The notes below the pieces were generated by a model that worked only from the letters and a program-made list of their open reading frames with translations, did not search any database and was not told the origin of the DNA. The position numbers and the translations under genes were made by a program. Source: CAIKMD01 sp035605975 (GTDB lineage Bacteria; Pseudomonadota; Alphaproteobacteria; ATCC43930; CGMCC-115725). From it: DNA of 64,000 nt. Position 1 is the stretch's first letter, and each line of letters opens with the position of its first letter. Of the stretch, positions 35,295 through 43,217 are shown piece after piece. Location of the stretch: NCBI GenBank assembly GCA_035605975.1, contig DATNGG010000089.1:1-64000 (forward strand), in the 5' to 3' direction.

Positions 35295-35307
35295 GCGCGT
35301 CGCGCTG

Positions 35308-36054
35308 CTAGGGCTTCTGGAACTTCAACACGAAGATGTCGATCGGAATCTTCGGATTGAAGATCGGGAAATTGTGCGGATCGTTGGGATTGCGCAGGAA
35401 GTTCCCCTCATCCACGCGCTTGAAGCCGGCGGCCTCAACCTCGCGCTCGAGCGCGCTCTCCTCGATGCGGTGATAGGTCTTGCCGACCGTCGTGCCCGCG
35501 CCGGGCGCGGCGGCGTAATCGGCGATCACGAGATAGCCGCCGGGCTTCAACGCGTTGAAAAGCGCGCGATCCATCTTGGCGCGGTCGACCGGCAGATAGG
35601 TCGTGTCGTGATAGCCGAAGAAGAAGGTGACGAGATCGAGATTGGCGACGCCGGGCGGGGCCGGATCGTCGAAGGGGCGGGTGACTTCGACGACATTCTT
35701 CATCGCCGGCGATTTCATGCGCGCGGCGAGGGCCTGGGTCGCGCGCGCCGGCATGCCCGGCGGGTTCTGCGCATAGACCGTTCCGCCGGGGGCGGAGCCG
35801 CGCGCCATCAGCTCGGTGCTGTAGCCGGCGCCTGCCGCCATATCGAGAACTTTCCAGCCCGGCCGCACGCCGGTAAAGGCGAGGAGTTGCACCGCGTGAC
35901 GGCGCTCGTCGTTCTTGCGGTCGGCATCGCTGCGATCCGGCGCGGCGATGATGGCGGCATAATCGGGCGCGGGCGGCTGCATATGCATGGTGCAGGCCGC
36001 GAGCGTCAAGACCAGCGTGCAGGCGCCCAAGGCGGCGCGGGCGGTTCCTCTCAT
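35308..36054 (-). CDS. Predicted class I SAM methyltransferase with lipoprotein signal
   Basis: A 248-residue methyltransferase-fold protein of the COG4798-like group. Residues 1-21 form a lipoprotein signal (VLTLAACTM, lipobox LAAC), predicting export and membrane anchoring. The fold shows motif I VLDMAAGAGYSTELM (about 69-83) and a motif LDLVTFFFGYHD. SAM is cytoplasmic, so either the signal is not used or the exported fold has another role. The substrate is unknown. Convergent with the Rieske-flavodoxin gene (14-base gap). Confidence 0.8.
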   Translation of the reverse strand: MRGTARAALGACTLVLTLAACTMHMQPPAPDYAAIIAAPDRSDADRKNDERRHAVQLLAFTGVRPGWKVLDMAAGAGYSTELMARGSAPGGTVYAQNPPGMPARATQALAARMKSPAMKNVVEVTRPFDDPAPPGVANLDLVTFFFGYHDTTYLPVDRAKMDRALFNALKPGGYLVIADYAAAPGAGTTVGKTYHRIEESALEREVEAAGFKRVDEGNFLRNPNDPHNFPIFNPKIPIDIFVLKFQKP

Positions 36055-36159
36055 CTCATACCCCCTGTTGTTCTTGGTCGCAAAAACACTCTGTGTCGAT
36101 CTTGGCTCGCCGGGACGGCGGGGCGCAAGATTCTTGCTTACACGATTGCGTGTCGAGGC

Positions 36160-37155
36160 TCAGGGATGCCAAGCGGCAAAGCCCATGGCGTTCCCGGTCC
36201 CGGCGGGCGAGCGATAGCACGGAACGTAATCGATGTGGCCGAGCTCGAACCCGAGCTCTGCCATGGCCCCCGCAAGCGGCAGCCAGTTCTTGATCTCCGA
36301 GGTGCCGGACTGGAAATGCGCTTCGCTGAAGCCGCCGAGCTTGTCGATGTCGCCGCGGCGCAGGCTGTCGAGAAAGGCGGCGTCGAGCTCTTCGTCGATG
36401 ACGAAATGGCTGAGCCCGCCCGAGGCGACGAGCGCCACGCGGAGATCGCTGTCCCAGCTCTCGATCGCGTGCGCCAAGGCTTTGCCGAAGGCATAGCAGC
36501 GCGCGACGCTCGGCTGGTTCGGCGGGTAGTAGGTGTTGACCGCGACCGGAACGCAGGGCAGGGCGCGGTCGCTCATGATCTGCCGGTAGACGAAGCCATA
36601 AGCGTGCGGAGTCTCGTCGCGCGGCAATTCTTTCATCGAGGCGACATCGAAGCCCGCCGCGATCGCGGCTTCGATAAGATGCCGGCCCAGCACCGAGGCG
36701 CAGGGATAGCGCGCCCCGCCCGGCGGAATATGGCCGGGAAGCGCAATCTCCTGTCCGGGCGCGAGCCGCGCCATGTGCTCCGCGGAATAGGGGTTGTTGA
36801 CCAGCGCCTCGCCCCAAAAGATGCTGAAAGCCGGAACCGCAGCCGGCTCGAACATCTCCATGTGGTCGTTGCCGAGGATGATGACGATATCGGGTTGCGC
36901 CGCCTCGAATGCCGCGGCGAGACGCGCCAGCGCTTGGCGGCACGCGCTATGGCGCTCGCGCCAGCGCTCGAGCGTGATCTCGCGCGCGACATGCTGATCG
37001 CGGCGCAGCTCGACCAGCTCGGCAAAGCTCCAGGTCTCGCCGCGATAATGGTGCCGGATCTGGCGATCGAAAATCGCACGCTGGCCCCATTCCTCGGGCG
37101 GCGTCGAGAGCATCGGTCCGTGCGAGGTTCCAAGGCCGAGGACGATCTTTGCCAT
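36160..37155 (-). CDS. LigB-family class III extradiol ring-cleavage dioxygenase
   Basis: Iron(II)-dependent ring-opening dioxygenase beta-subunit fold, 331 residues, with the active site intact. Metal ligands are His12 (GTSHGPM), His98 (GNDHMEMF) and Glu287 (GTSEIKNW). The catalytic histidine is His250 in ASGGLSHFV, and His184 in DETPHAYGF is the second-sphere residue of the family. It is longer than LigB itself and has no LigA-like gene adjacent, resembling single-component or fused members such as gallate or protocatechuate dioxygenase-like proteins. The ATG has no strong ribosome site. It cleaves an unidentified catechol-type substrate. Confidence 0.87.
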   Translation of the reverse strand: MAKIVLGLGTSHGPMLSTPPEEWGQRAIFDRQIRHHYRGETWSFAELVELRRDQHVAREITLERWRERHSACRQALARLAAAFEAAQPDIVIILGNDHMEMFEPAAVPAFSIFWGEALVNNPYSAEHMARLAPGQEIALPGHIPPGGARYPCASVLGRHLIEAAIAAGFDVASMKELPRDETPHAYGFVYRQIMSDRALPCVPVAVNTYYPPNQPSVARCYAFGKALAHAIESWDSDLRVALVASGGLSHFVIDEELDAAFLDSLRRGDIDKLGGFSEAHFQSGTSEIKNWLPLAGAMAELGFELGHIDYVPCYRSPAGTGNAMGFAAWHP

Positions 37156-37400
37156 CGCAAGCTCCTAAGCGCGGGGTGCATCATAGGCGTGAACCCCGGA
37201 CGCGCCAAAGGCCGCAGGGGCCGCTTCCCCTAATGCCTTGATGAAATTAGCGTTTTCTCGCCCACCTCCGGCGCCGGGGGATTGTTTGGGAATGCTGAAA
37301 GCCGCTTAAAGCACCGCGCCGGTTATAAACCGCGTCGAGAATGCGCAGCTTCACGCGAATGGGGCGGCAATGCGCCCCGCGAAACCAAAGGAACGAAACC

Positions 37401-37680
37401 ATGCGCATTCCTTCGATCGTACGAACAGGCGTGTTTGGCTTGAGCCTTGGCGCGGTGATCGGCTCCGTCGTACCGGCCTTCGCCGAAACGATCATCTATC
37501 AAGCTCAGCCCTCGCCGCCTTACACGGTGTACCAGGCCTCGCCGCCCTACATGGCCTACCAGCAGGCGCGGCGGCCCCTATACCTCCTATCAGAACGCTT
37601 GGCCTTATGGGCACGCGAACACGGGCGTCTATGACGGCCCGAACTGGGATGCGGCCCGCGATGCGCCGAATGGCGGCTGA
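37401..37680 (+). pseudogene. Small exported Tyr/Pro-rich protein, apparently frameshifted
   Basis: ATG at 37401 with AAAGGAAC upstream begins a Sec signal peptide (MRIPSIVRTG, hydrophobic core, cleavage near AFA-ET at 28-29) followed by PPYTVYQASPPYMAYQQ. The frame then becomes RRPLYLLSERL and stops at 37634. Shifting by one base near 37561-37570 gives GGPYTSYQNAWPYGHANTG, continuing the same P/Y/Q/A repeat style and stopping at 37680 just before a strong terminator. One extra base (or two missing) in GCGCGGCGGCCCC would explain this. The corrected product would be about 93 residues. It is either a real frameshift or a sequence error. Function not recognised. Confidence 0.7.
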
Positions 37681-37701
37681 TTGAGTGCCAAATATTCGGG
37701 A

Positions 37702-37732
37702 GATGGGCCGGCCTCGCCGGCCCATCTTTTCT
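37702..37732 (+). terminator. Rho-independent terminator
   Basis: Perfect 11-base stem GATGGGCCGGC/GCCGGCCCATC with a 3-base loop CTC (37702-37726), followed by TTTTCTT. It ends the transcript of the small exported protein. The gene on the other side (LysR, 37752) is convergent, so it may serve both directions weakly. Confidence 0.88.
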
Positions 37733-37751
37733 TGCCCTCTCCGGATTCGAT

Positions 37752-38708
37752 TCAAGAGGCCAAGCGGGCGCCGCGGCGGTGATTCGCGGCGCCTTGCTTT
37801 GTGCGCGACGCGGCGGACCGCTCGTCATAGCGCAGGAAATCGATCAGCGCGCGCAGCGCCGCCGGCGCCTGGCGGCGGCTCGGATAATAGAGAAAAAAGC
37901 TTCCGGCGGGCGGCATCCAATGGTCGAGCAGCGAGACGAGACGCCCGCCGCGGATATAGGGCAGGACGAAATCGCGCGGCAGATACAGCAGGCCGACACC
38001 GTCCAAGGCTGCGGAAATCAGCAGATCGAACTCGTTTCCAACGAGCGGCCCGGTGACCGCGACATCGAAGGTCTTTCCCGCCCGGGCGAAATGCCAAGGG
38101 AGGATCGCGCCGCCCGCGAGCCGGACGCGCAGGCAGTGATGCGCGTGAAGATCGTCCGGCACCGCGATCTTCGGATGATCGGCCAAATAGGCGGGCGCCC
38201 CCACCACGGCATTGCTCATCGCGCTGCTGACGCGCACCGCCACCATGTCGCGATCGATGCTCGTCTCGCGCCGGATGCCGGCATCGAATTGATGCGAGAC
38301 GATATCGATATTGTCGGCATCGACGGAGATTTCGAGCCTTATCTCGGGATAGAGAGAGACGAACTCCTTGAGACGCGGCGCGATCACGGAATGCGCCGCG
38401 GGCGGCGCGACCGTCAGCCTTACCACGCCCGAGGGCTTGTCGCGGAACTCGTTGATCGAATCGATGGCCGCTTCGTAAGCATCGAGCACCGGCTTCAGCC
38501 GGCGCAACAGACGCTCCCCCGCCGCGGTCGGGGCGACGCTGCGCGTGGTGCGGTTGAGGAGGCGAATGCCGAGCTTTTCCTCGAGCGCGCGAACCGTTTG
38601 GCTCAGCGTCGCGGTCGAGACACCCATCTGGCGCGCGGCGCGGGTGAAGTTGCGCTGCTCGGCGACGGCGATGAAGGCAGGCAACTCGCCATAAGGTGTC
38701 CGATGCAT
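37752..38708 (-). CDS. LysR-family transcriptional regulator
   Basis: DNA-binding regulator of the LysR family, about 318 residues. The winged HTH spans FTRAARQMGVSTATLSQTVRALEEKLG (as FTRAARQMGV and STATLSQTVRALEEKLG), typical of the group that regulates single neighbouring genes. The effector domain begins near residue 90 (SGVVRLTVAPPAAHS). I take the ATG at 38708 (MHRTPYGEL), which has AGGAAGG just upstream; an ATG seven codons earlier is the alternative. Its nearest neighbours (VOC protein, terminator) do not reveal the target. Confidence 0.87.
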   Translation of the reverse strand: MHRTPYGELPAFIAVAEQRNFTRAARQMGVSTATLSQTVRALEEKLGIRLLNRTTRSVAPTAAGERLLRRLKPVLDAYEAAIDSINEFRDKPSGVVRLTVAPPAAHSVIAPRLKEFVSLYPEIRLEISVDADNIDIVSHQFDAGIRRETSIDRDMVAVRVSSAMSNAVVGAPAYLADHPKIAVPDDLHAHHCLRVRLAGGAILPWHFARAGKTFDVAVTGPLVGNEFDLLISAALDGVGLLYLPRDFVLPYIRGGRLVSLLDHWMPPAGSFFLYYPSRRQAPAALRALIDFLRYDERSAASRTKQGAANHRRGARLAS

Positions 38709-38791
38709 GGGTCCTTCCTCGAGGGTCATTCCCCTGAGGAAGGAACGCGAAACCGGCGAAGTCGATGCACCCAGCCGGGAAGCCGGGGTCC

Positions 38792-39187
38792 TTAGAGCTT
38801 GATCCCCTTCCAGGAGTGGCTCGGCTCGGAAATATCGAAGACGATGCCGAACGGGTCGCGGTATTTGATCTCGAGATTCATGCCGGCGCGGGCCTCGAAA
38901 TGGAATTTGCCGCCATTGTCCTTGATCGTCTGATCCATCGCCGCGAATTCCTTGGGATCGTCGACGACGAAGCCGATATGGTGCAGGCCGACATAATCCT
39001 TGCCGCGCTCGTCTCCGGCATCCTCGTCGGTCTTGAACTTCAACAGCGTGACATTCATCACACCGTCGGACAGGCTGACCGCGACGTCGTTTTCGCTGTG
39101 CTTGGTAAAGCCGAAGACCTTTTCATAGAACTCCGCTTCGCGCTTCAAGTCGCTCACCGTGATCGCGATGTGTCGCAGCTTGGCCAT
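38792..39187 (-). CDS. VOC-superfamily (glyoxalase-like) protein
   Basis: A 131-residue VOC protein. Metal-type positions are seen in LRHIAITVSDL (His6), LHHIGFVVDD (His about 70) and the final strand EIKYRDPFGIVFDIS, where glutamate (EIKY) lies in the normal region. It ends ten residues later. Such proteins act as glyoxalases, methylmalonyl-CoA epimerase-like enzymes or ring-cleavage enzymes; the role is not determined. Flanked by two minus-strand genes with gaps of 65-80 bases. Confidence 0.8.
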   Translation of the reverse strand: MAKLRHIAITVSDLKREAEFYEKVFGFTKHSENDVAVSLSDGVMNVTLLKFKTDEDAGDERGKDYVGLHHIGFVVDDPKEFAAMDQTIKDNGGKFHFEARAGMNLEIKYRDPFGIVFDISEPSHSWKGIKL

Positions 39188-39252
39188 GTCTCACCTGTGC
39201 GGGTTGCCTGGGCGTGGCCGATCTTACCAGAGTCCGCGGCCACCGGAAGCCG

Positions 39253-40206
39253 CTAGAGCGCGATTTGGTGCAGGAGCGGCTCGCCTTTGAGACGCCGTGC
39301 GAGATTGTCGCCGATGATTTCCGCCAGCCTCTCGGCGACCACCATCCCGCCGCTACCGGCCATATGCGGCGTGATGATGAGATTGGGCGCGGTCCAGAGC
39401 GGATGCTCCGGCGGGAGAGGCTCCGGCTCGGTCACGTCGAGGCCGGCGCCGGCGATGACGCCCTGCCGCAACGCGTCGGCCAAGGCGAAATTGTCGACCA
39501 CATAGCCGCGGGCGATATTAACGAGGAAGGCGGTCGGTTTCATCAGCGCCAATTCCGAAGCGCCGATGAGATGACGCGAGTCCTCGCTTGCCGCCAAGGC
39601 GATCACGACTGCGTCGACCCGCGGCAGGATAGCCTCTAGCGCACCCACGGGGGCCGCTTCATCCGCATAAGGATGAATTCGGCCGCTGCGCGTCACGGCG
39701 ATGACCCGGGCCCCCAAAGATCGGAGGAGACGTCCGATCTCGCTGCCGATCGCGCCGAAGCCAATGACCGCGACCGTGCTTTTGAACGGAACCGCGTTAC
39801 GCGCGCCGAGGCCGCGCTGCCAGTGACCGCGCGCTTGGGCGGCAAGAAACGTCGGAAGCTGGCGGTTGATACCCAGCAGCAGGGCAATGGCGTGCGTGGC
39901 GACCGTCGGCGCATAGGCATCCCCCGCATTGGTCAGAATGACGCCCGGCGGTAGTCCATGCCGTGCCACGGCGTCATAGCCGGAGGACAACAACTGCATC
40001 CAACGGAGGTTCGGGCCCTGTACGCGCAGGCACCGCGCAAGCTCGGCGGTGTAAAGATTGTCGCTGATCAAAAGCAACTCGGCGTCGGGAATGGCGGCAA
40101 TCAGCGCCGCCTCGTCATCGGCCACCGTCACTCGATCGCCGATCAGTCCCCGCAGCCGCGCGACGATCGGGCCGGTCGGCTGGAGCGCGCGTAAAACCGT
40201 TTTCAT
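39253..40206 (-). CDS. D-2-hydroxyacid dehydrogenase family (NAD-binding)
   Basis: NAD(P)-dependent reductase of 2-oxo acids to D-2-hydroxy acids. The 317-residue chain carries the Rossmann motif VIGFGAIGSEIGR (about 150-160), the catalytic arginine in VNIARGYVVD, the glutamate in AGLDVTEPEPLP and the histidine in IITPHMAGSG. I use the ATG at 40206 (MKTVLRALQ) rather than 40245, which adds a basic stretch without homology. Closest in style to glyoxylate/hydroxypyruvate reductase-like proteins; the substrate is uncertain. Located between the VOC gene and the MarR regulator of the hydroxycinnamate cluster. Confidence 0.88.
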   Translation of the reverse strand: MKTVLRALQPTGPIVARLRGLIGDRVTVADDEAALIAAIPDAELLLISDNLYTAELARCLRVQGPNLRWMQLLSSGYDAVARHGLPPGVILTNAGDAYAPTVATHAIALLLGINRQLPTFLAAQARGHWQRGLGARNAVPFKSTVAVIGFGAIGSEIGRLLRSLGARVIAVTRSGRIHPYADEAAPVGALEAILPRVDAVVIALAASEDSRHLIGASELALMKPTAFLVNIARGYVVDNFALADALRQGVIAGAGLDVTEPEPLPPEHPLWTAPNLIITPHMAGSGGMVVAERLAEIIGDNLARRLKGEPLLHQIAL

Positions 40207-40283
40207 GGCAACCGCGACGTTGCAAGAGCGGCGTCGCGCTGTCAACGCGACGTGGTGAGAGGGCGCGCGGCCCCAATCCGCCG

Positions 40284-40754
40284 CTAAAGGGCGCGAGCGC
40301 TGAAGCCGACCAGCGTGTCGGCGACCGCTTTTTCGCGGCTATCGCGAATGAGACATTCGAGCATCCGGCGGAATTCGGCCTGGTCGCTGCGCGAGAATGG
40401 TGCGAAGAAGCGCTGCTCGAAAGCTTCGACGTCAGCGTCGCATTTCCGCAGCAAGGTGGCGCCGGTGGCCGTCAGCGTGACTTTCAAAACGCGGCGGAAC
40501 GCGGTGTCCTCCGCCCTTTGAACCAAGCCGCGCCGCTCCAAGCCGGTGATGATTTCGTGGCTCGATTGTGGCGTGACGCCAAGGCGGCGCGCCAGCGCGG
40601 CCGAGGATACCCCGTCGCGATGCTCATGCACGACGCTCAGCACGATGTATTGCGACGGCGTCAGCCCGAAGACCCGGACCACAGCGTCCAGATGCTGAAC
40701 GTTGGCGAGCTGCGCTTGGCGCATCAGATAGCTCAGACGTGGGGCTTTCGCCAT
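40284..40754 (-). CDS. MarR-family regulator (FerC/CouR-like) of the hydroxycinnamate cluster
   Basis: Winged-helix repressor of 156 residues. The HTH is in SAALARRLGVTPQSSHEIITGLERRG (about residues 56-81) with the wing near AEDTAFRRVLKVTLT. It is divergent from a symporter, HCHL and acyl-CoA synthetase operon. In Sphingobium SYK-6 (FerC) and Rhodopseudomonas (CouR), MarR proteins repress the same pathway and release DNA on binding the CoA thioester, so the same is likely here. I take ATG 40754 because GGAGG lies at the best distance (four bases); 40757 is an adjacent alternative. A longer frame runs to 41039 through the operator and is rejected. Confidence 0.85.
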   Translation of the reverse strand: MAKAPRLSYLMRQAQLANVQHLDAVVRVFGLTPSQYIVLSVVHEHRDGVSSAALARRLGVTPQSSHEIITGLERRGLVQRAEDTAFRRVLKVTLTATGATLLRKCDADVEAFEQRFFAPFSRSDQAEFRRMLECLIRDSREKAVADTLVGFSARAL

Positions 40755-40796
40755 CATCCCTCCGGCGCCTCGGCTCAACCGCGCCCCCGAAATCAC

Positions 40797-40823
40797 TTGA
40801 CCGTCTATCAGGTATCCTGATAG
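40797..40823. promoter_or_regulatory. Perfect palindrome, candidate MarR operator at a divergent promoter
   Basis: CTATCAGG-TAT-CCTGATAG (40805-40823) is a perfect 8-3-8 inverted repeat. It lies 50 bases upstream of the MarR start and 106 bases upstream of the symporter start. A -35-like TTGACC (40797-40802) abuts it on the plus strand, so a bound repressor would block the catabolic promoter. The -10 element is not clear. Confidence 0.7.
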
Positions 40824-40929
40824 GTAACCTTCCAGGGTGCCATACACCAAGAGGGCGTTGCCGGCAAGCGCCAAGGCCAAGGAAGCGCCTCGGATATGAG
40901 GTCGAACCTCGCCGGCCGGAGCCGTTTCA

Positions 40930-42309
40930 ATGGGGGGAGTGATGGACGCAGCGCGCCGTTTCGATGTGAGCGAGTTCCTGGACCGGTCGGCCATCGGTTC
41001 CCACCGTTTCCTGATATTCAGCCTCTGCACTCTTGTCATGGTGGTCGACGGCTATGACGTTTTCGTCGTCGGCTTCGTCGTGCCGGCCCTCGCCCACTCC
41101 TTCGGCGTATCGCCGCACGCGATCGTTTCGGTTTTTGTGCTTCAGACCATCGCATTGGGCCTCGGCGCCTACGCCGTCGCGCCGTTCGCCGATTGGATCG
41201 GGCGCCGCAAGCTGGTGCTGATCTGCACAACGCTGTTCGGCATCCTGACGCTGCTGTCGACGCGATCGACATCGGTCGGCGAGTTGTCGATCTACCGGTT
41301 CGTTGCATCGCTGTTCTTCGGCGGCGTCGTGCCCAATCTCGTGGCGATATCGTCGGAATACGGCGCGCAGCGGCAGCGTGCCGCGCTCGTCATGATCCTC
41401 TTCATCGGCTACACGATCGGCGCGGGCGGCGGCGGTTATCTCGCCGCCCTGGTCGTCAGCCATTACGGCTGGCAAGGCGCGTTCTGGATGGGCGGGCTGA
41501 CGCCGCTCGTTTTCGTGGTCATCCTCTATTTCTGGTTGCCGGAATCGATCAAGTTCCTTGTGCTGCGCGACCGCAACGCCGAGGTCGCCGACCAGTTGCG
41601 GCGCATCGATCCGAAGGTCGATCTCGCAGCAACGGCCGGCTTCACGATCCGCGAAGAGAAATCGGGCTCGATGCCGGTGATCGCGCTGTTCCGCCAAGGC
41701 CGTGCCGTGGCGACCGTGGCGCTCTGGCTCAGCGACGCGATGAATCTCTTCGTGCTGACCTTCATCGCCGCTTGGGCGCCGACCTTCCTGCACGCGTTTT
41801 CGGGCGCGGGCGCCGAGCAAGCGGCCGGCGTTGCTGCGTTGTTTTCGCTCGGCGGGATCATCTCGCCCTTGATCCTCGGCATATTTATGAATCGCTATTC
41901 CGCAAGCCGGGCTTTGGCCGTTAATTATGTGCTGGGCGCGCTCGCGGTCATCTTGATGGGCCTTGTTGCGCATAGCGTCGCGCTTTCGGCGCTCGGCATT
42001 TTCCTCGCTGGCTTGTTCATCATCGGCGGGCAGGGCGGTATCAACGCGCTCGCGGCCATGCTCTATCCGACCGAGATGCGTGCGACCGGCATCGGCTGGG
42101 CGTTGGGTGCCGGACGCGTCGGCTCGGTTTTTGGTCCCGCTCTGGGCGGATTCGTGTTAGAGAACCACTGGAGCGCGGGGTCGATCTTCGTCGTGGCTGC
42201 TATCCCGCTGGTGGTCGCCGCGGTCGCGACCATTTGCGTGCGGTTTTCGGTTTATGTCGAGCCCGCCGCCAGTGCGGTGCCGCGCCCAACCGCGCTCGGA
42301 AGCCATTGA
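40930..42309 (+). CDS. Aromatic acid:H+ symporter (AAHS/PcaK family MFS)
   Basis: Inner-membrane proton symporter for aromatic acids, 459 residues with twelve helices. Signatures are VMVVDGYDVFVVGFVVPAL (helix 1 with the AAHS D-G-Y-D motif near residue 40), ADWIGRRKLVL (motif A) and the FWLPESIKFL segment. The last 16 residues are cytoplasmic. ATG 40930 has GGAG eight bases upstream; the ATG at 40942 has only two bases spacing. It heads the operon with HCHL and the CoA synthetase, like FerT in SYK-6, and probably imports ferulate or p-coumarate (inference). Confidence 0.9.
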   Translation: MGGVMDAARRFDVSEFLDRSAIGSHRFLIFSLCTLVMVVDGYDVFVVGFVVPALAHSFGVSPHAIVSVFVLQTIALGLGAYAVAPFADWIGRRKLVLICTTLFGILTLLSTRSTSVGELSIYRFVASLFFGGVVPNLVAISSEYGAQRQRAALVMILFIGYTIGAGGGGYLAALVVSHYGWQGAFWMGGLTPLVFVVILYFWLPESIKFLVLRDRNAEVADQLRRIDPKVDLAATAGFTIREEKSGSMPVIALFRQGRAVATVALWLSDAMNLFVLTFIAAWAPTFLHAFSGAGAEQAAGVAALFSLGGIISPLILGIFMNRYSASRALAVNYVLGALAVILMGLVAHSVALSALGIFLAGLFIIGGQGGINALAAMLYPTEMRATGIGWALGAGRVGSVFGPALGGFVLENHWSAGSIFVVAAIPLVVAAVATICVRFSVYVEPAASAVPRPTALGSH

Positions 42310-42350
42310 CGGCGCCGGAATTCAATCATTGCAGCGAAAAGGAAAAAGGG

Positions 42351-43193
42351 ATGCCTGCCGATAAACTGCCTGGTGGAAAGAACGTCGCGGTGACGCTCGA
42401 GGACGGGATCGCCTGGGTCGCGCTCAACCGCCCCGAGAAGCGCAACTGCATGAGCCCCGCCTTGAACGATGAGATGGTCGAGGTGCTCGATGCACTCGAA
42501 GTCGACGATGCCTGCAAGGTGCTCGTTCTGACCGGAACGGGCGAGGCGTTCTCCGCGGGGATGGATCTGCGCGAATTCTTCCGCGCGCAGGATGGCTTGC
42601 CCTATGTGAAGCAGATGCGCGTGCGCCGCTCCGCCCATATCTGGCAATGGGCCCAGCTCGCGCATTTCGCCAAGCCCACCATCGCGATGGTGAATGGCTG
42701 GTGCTTCGGCGGCGCCTTCACGCCGCTCGTCGCCTGCGATCTCGCGATCGCTGCGGACGAGGCGCAATTCGGCCTGTCCGAGATCAACTGGGGCATCATT
42801 CCCGGCGGTGCCGTGACCAAGGCTTGCGTCGCGACGATGAGCCTGCGCGACGCGATGTATTACATCCTGACCGGCGAGACCTTCAACGGCAAGCAAGCGG
42901 CCCAGATGCGCCTCGTCAACGAATCCGTGCCGAAGGCGCAGCTGCGCGAGCGCACTACCGCTCTCGCCAAGACCCTTATCGGCAAGAACCCGCATGCGCT
43001 GCGCGTCTGCAAGGAAGCCGTGCGCGGCGTCGTGCCGATGTCCTTCGAGGAGTCCTTCGACTATCTCGGCGCAAAGAGCTCGCAGCTTCGGCTCGTCGAT
43101 GACGAGAACGGACGCACCCAGGGCCTGACCCAGTTCCTCGATGAAAAATCCTATCGCCCCGGCCTCGGCGCGATGCGCCGGCCGAAGAAGTAG
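42351..43193 (+). CDS. ferB: p-Hydroxycinnamoyl-CoA hydratase/lyase (feruloyl-CoA hydratase/lyase)
   Basis: Crotonase-fold enzyme that hydrates feruloyl- or p-coumaroyl-CoA and cleaves it to vanillin or 4-hydroxybenzaldehyde plus acetyl-CoA. The 280 residues match HCHL closely: oxyanion-hole segments SAGMDLREFF (68-77) and GWCFGGAFTPL (116-126), and the catalytic glutamate (E144) in GLSEINWGI. The C-terminal NESVPKAQL and QFLDEKSYRPGL also match HCHL. The start ATG (42351) follows AAAAGGAAAAAGGG; an in-frame ATG upstream (42234) lies in the symporter. It sits between the symporter and NDP-forming synthetase genes. The released aldehyde needs a dehydrogenase not found in this window. Confidence 0.93.
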   Translation: MPADKLPGGKNVAVTLEDGIAWVALNRPEKRNCMSPALNDEMVEVLDALEVDDACKVLVLTGTGEAFSAGMDLREFFRAQDGLPYVKQMRVRRSAHIWQWAQLAHFAKPTIAMVNGWCFGGAFTPLVACDLAIAADEAQFGLSEINWGIIPGGAVTKACVATMSLRDAMYYILTGETFNGKQAAQMRLVNESVPKAQLRERTTALAKTLIGKNPHALRVCKEAVRGVVPMSFEESFDYLGAKSSQLRLVDDENGRTQGLTQFLDEKSYRPGLGAMRRPKK

Positions 43194-43217
43194 CCGTCTG
43201 GCTCTTCCGGCGCAGCC

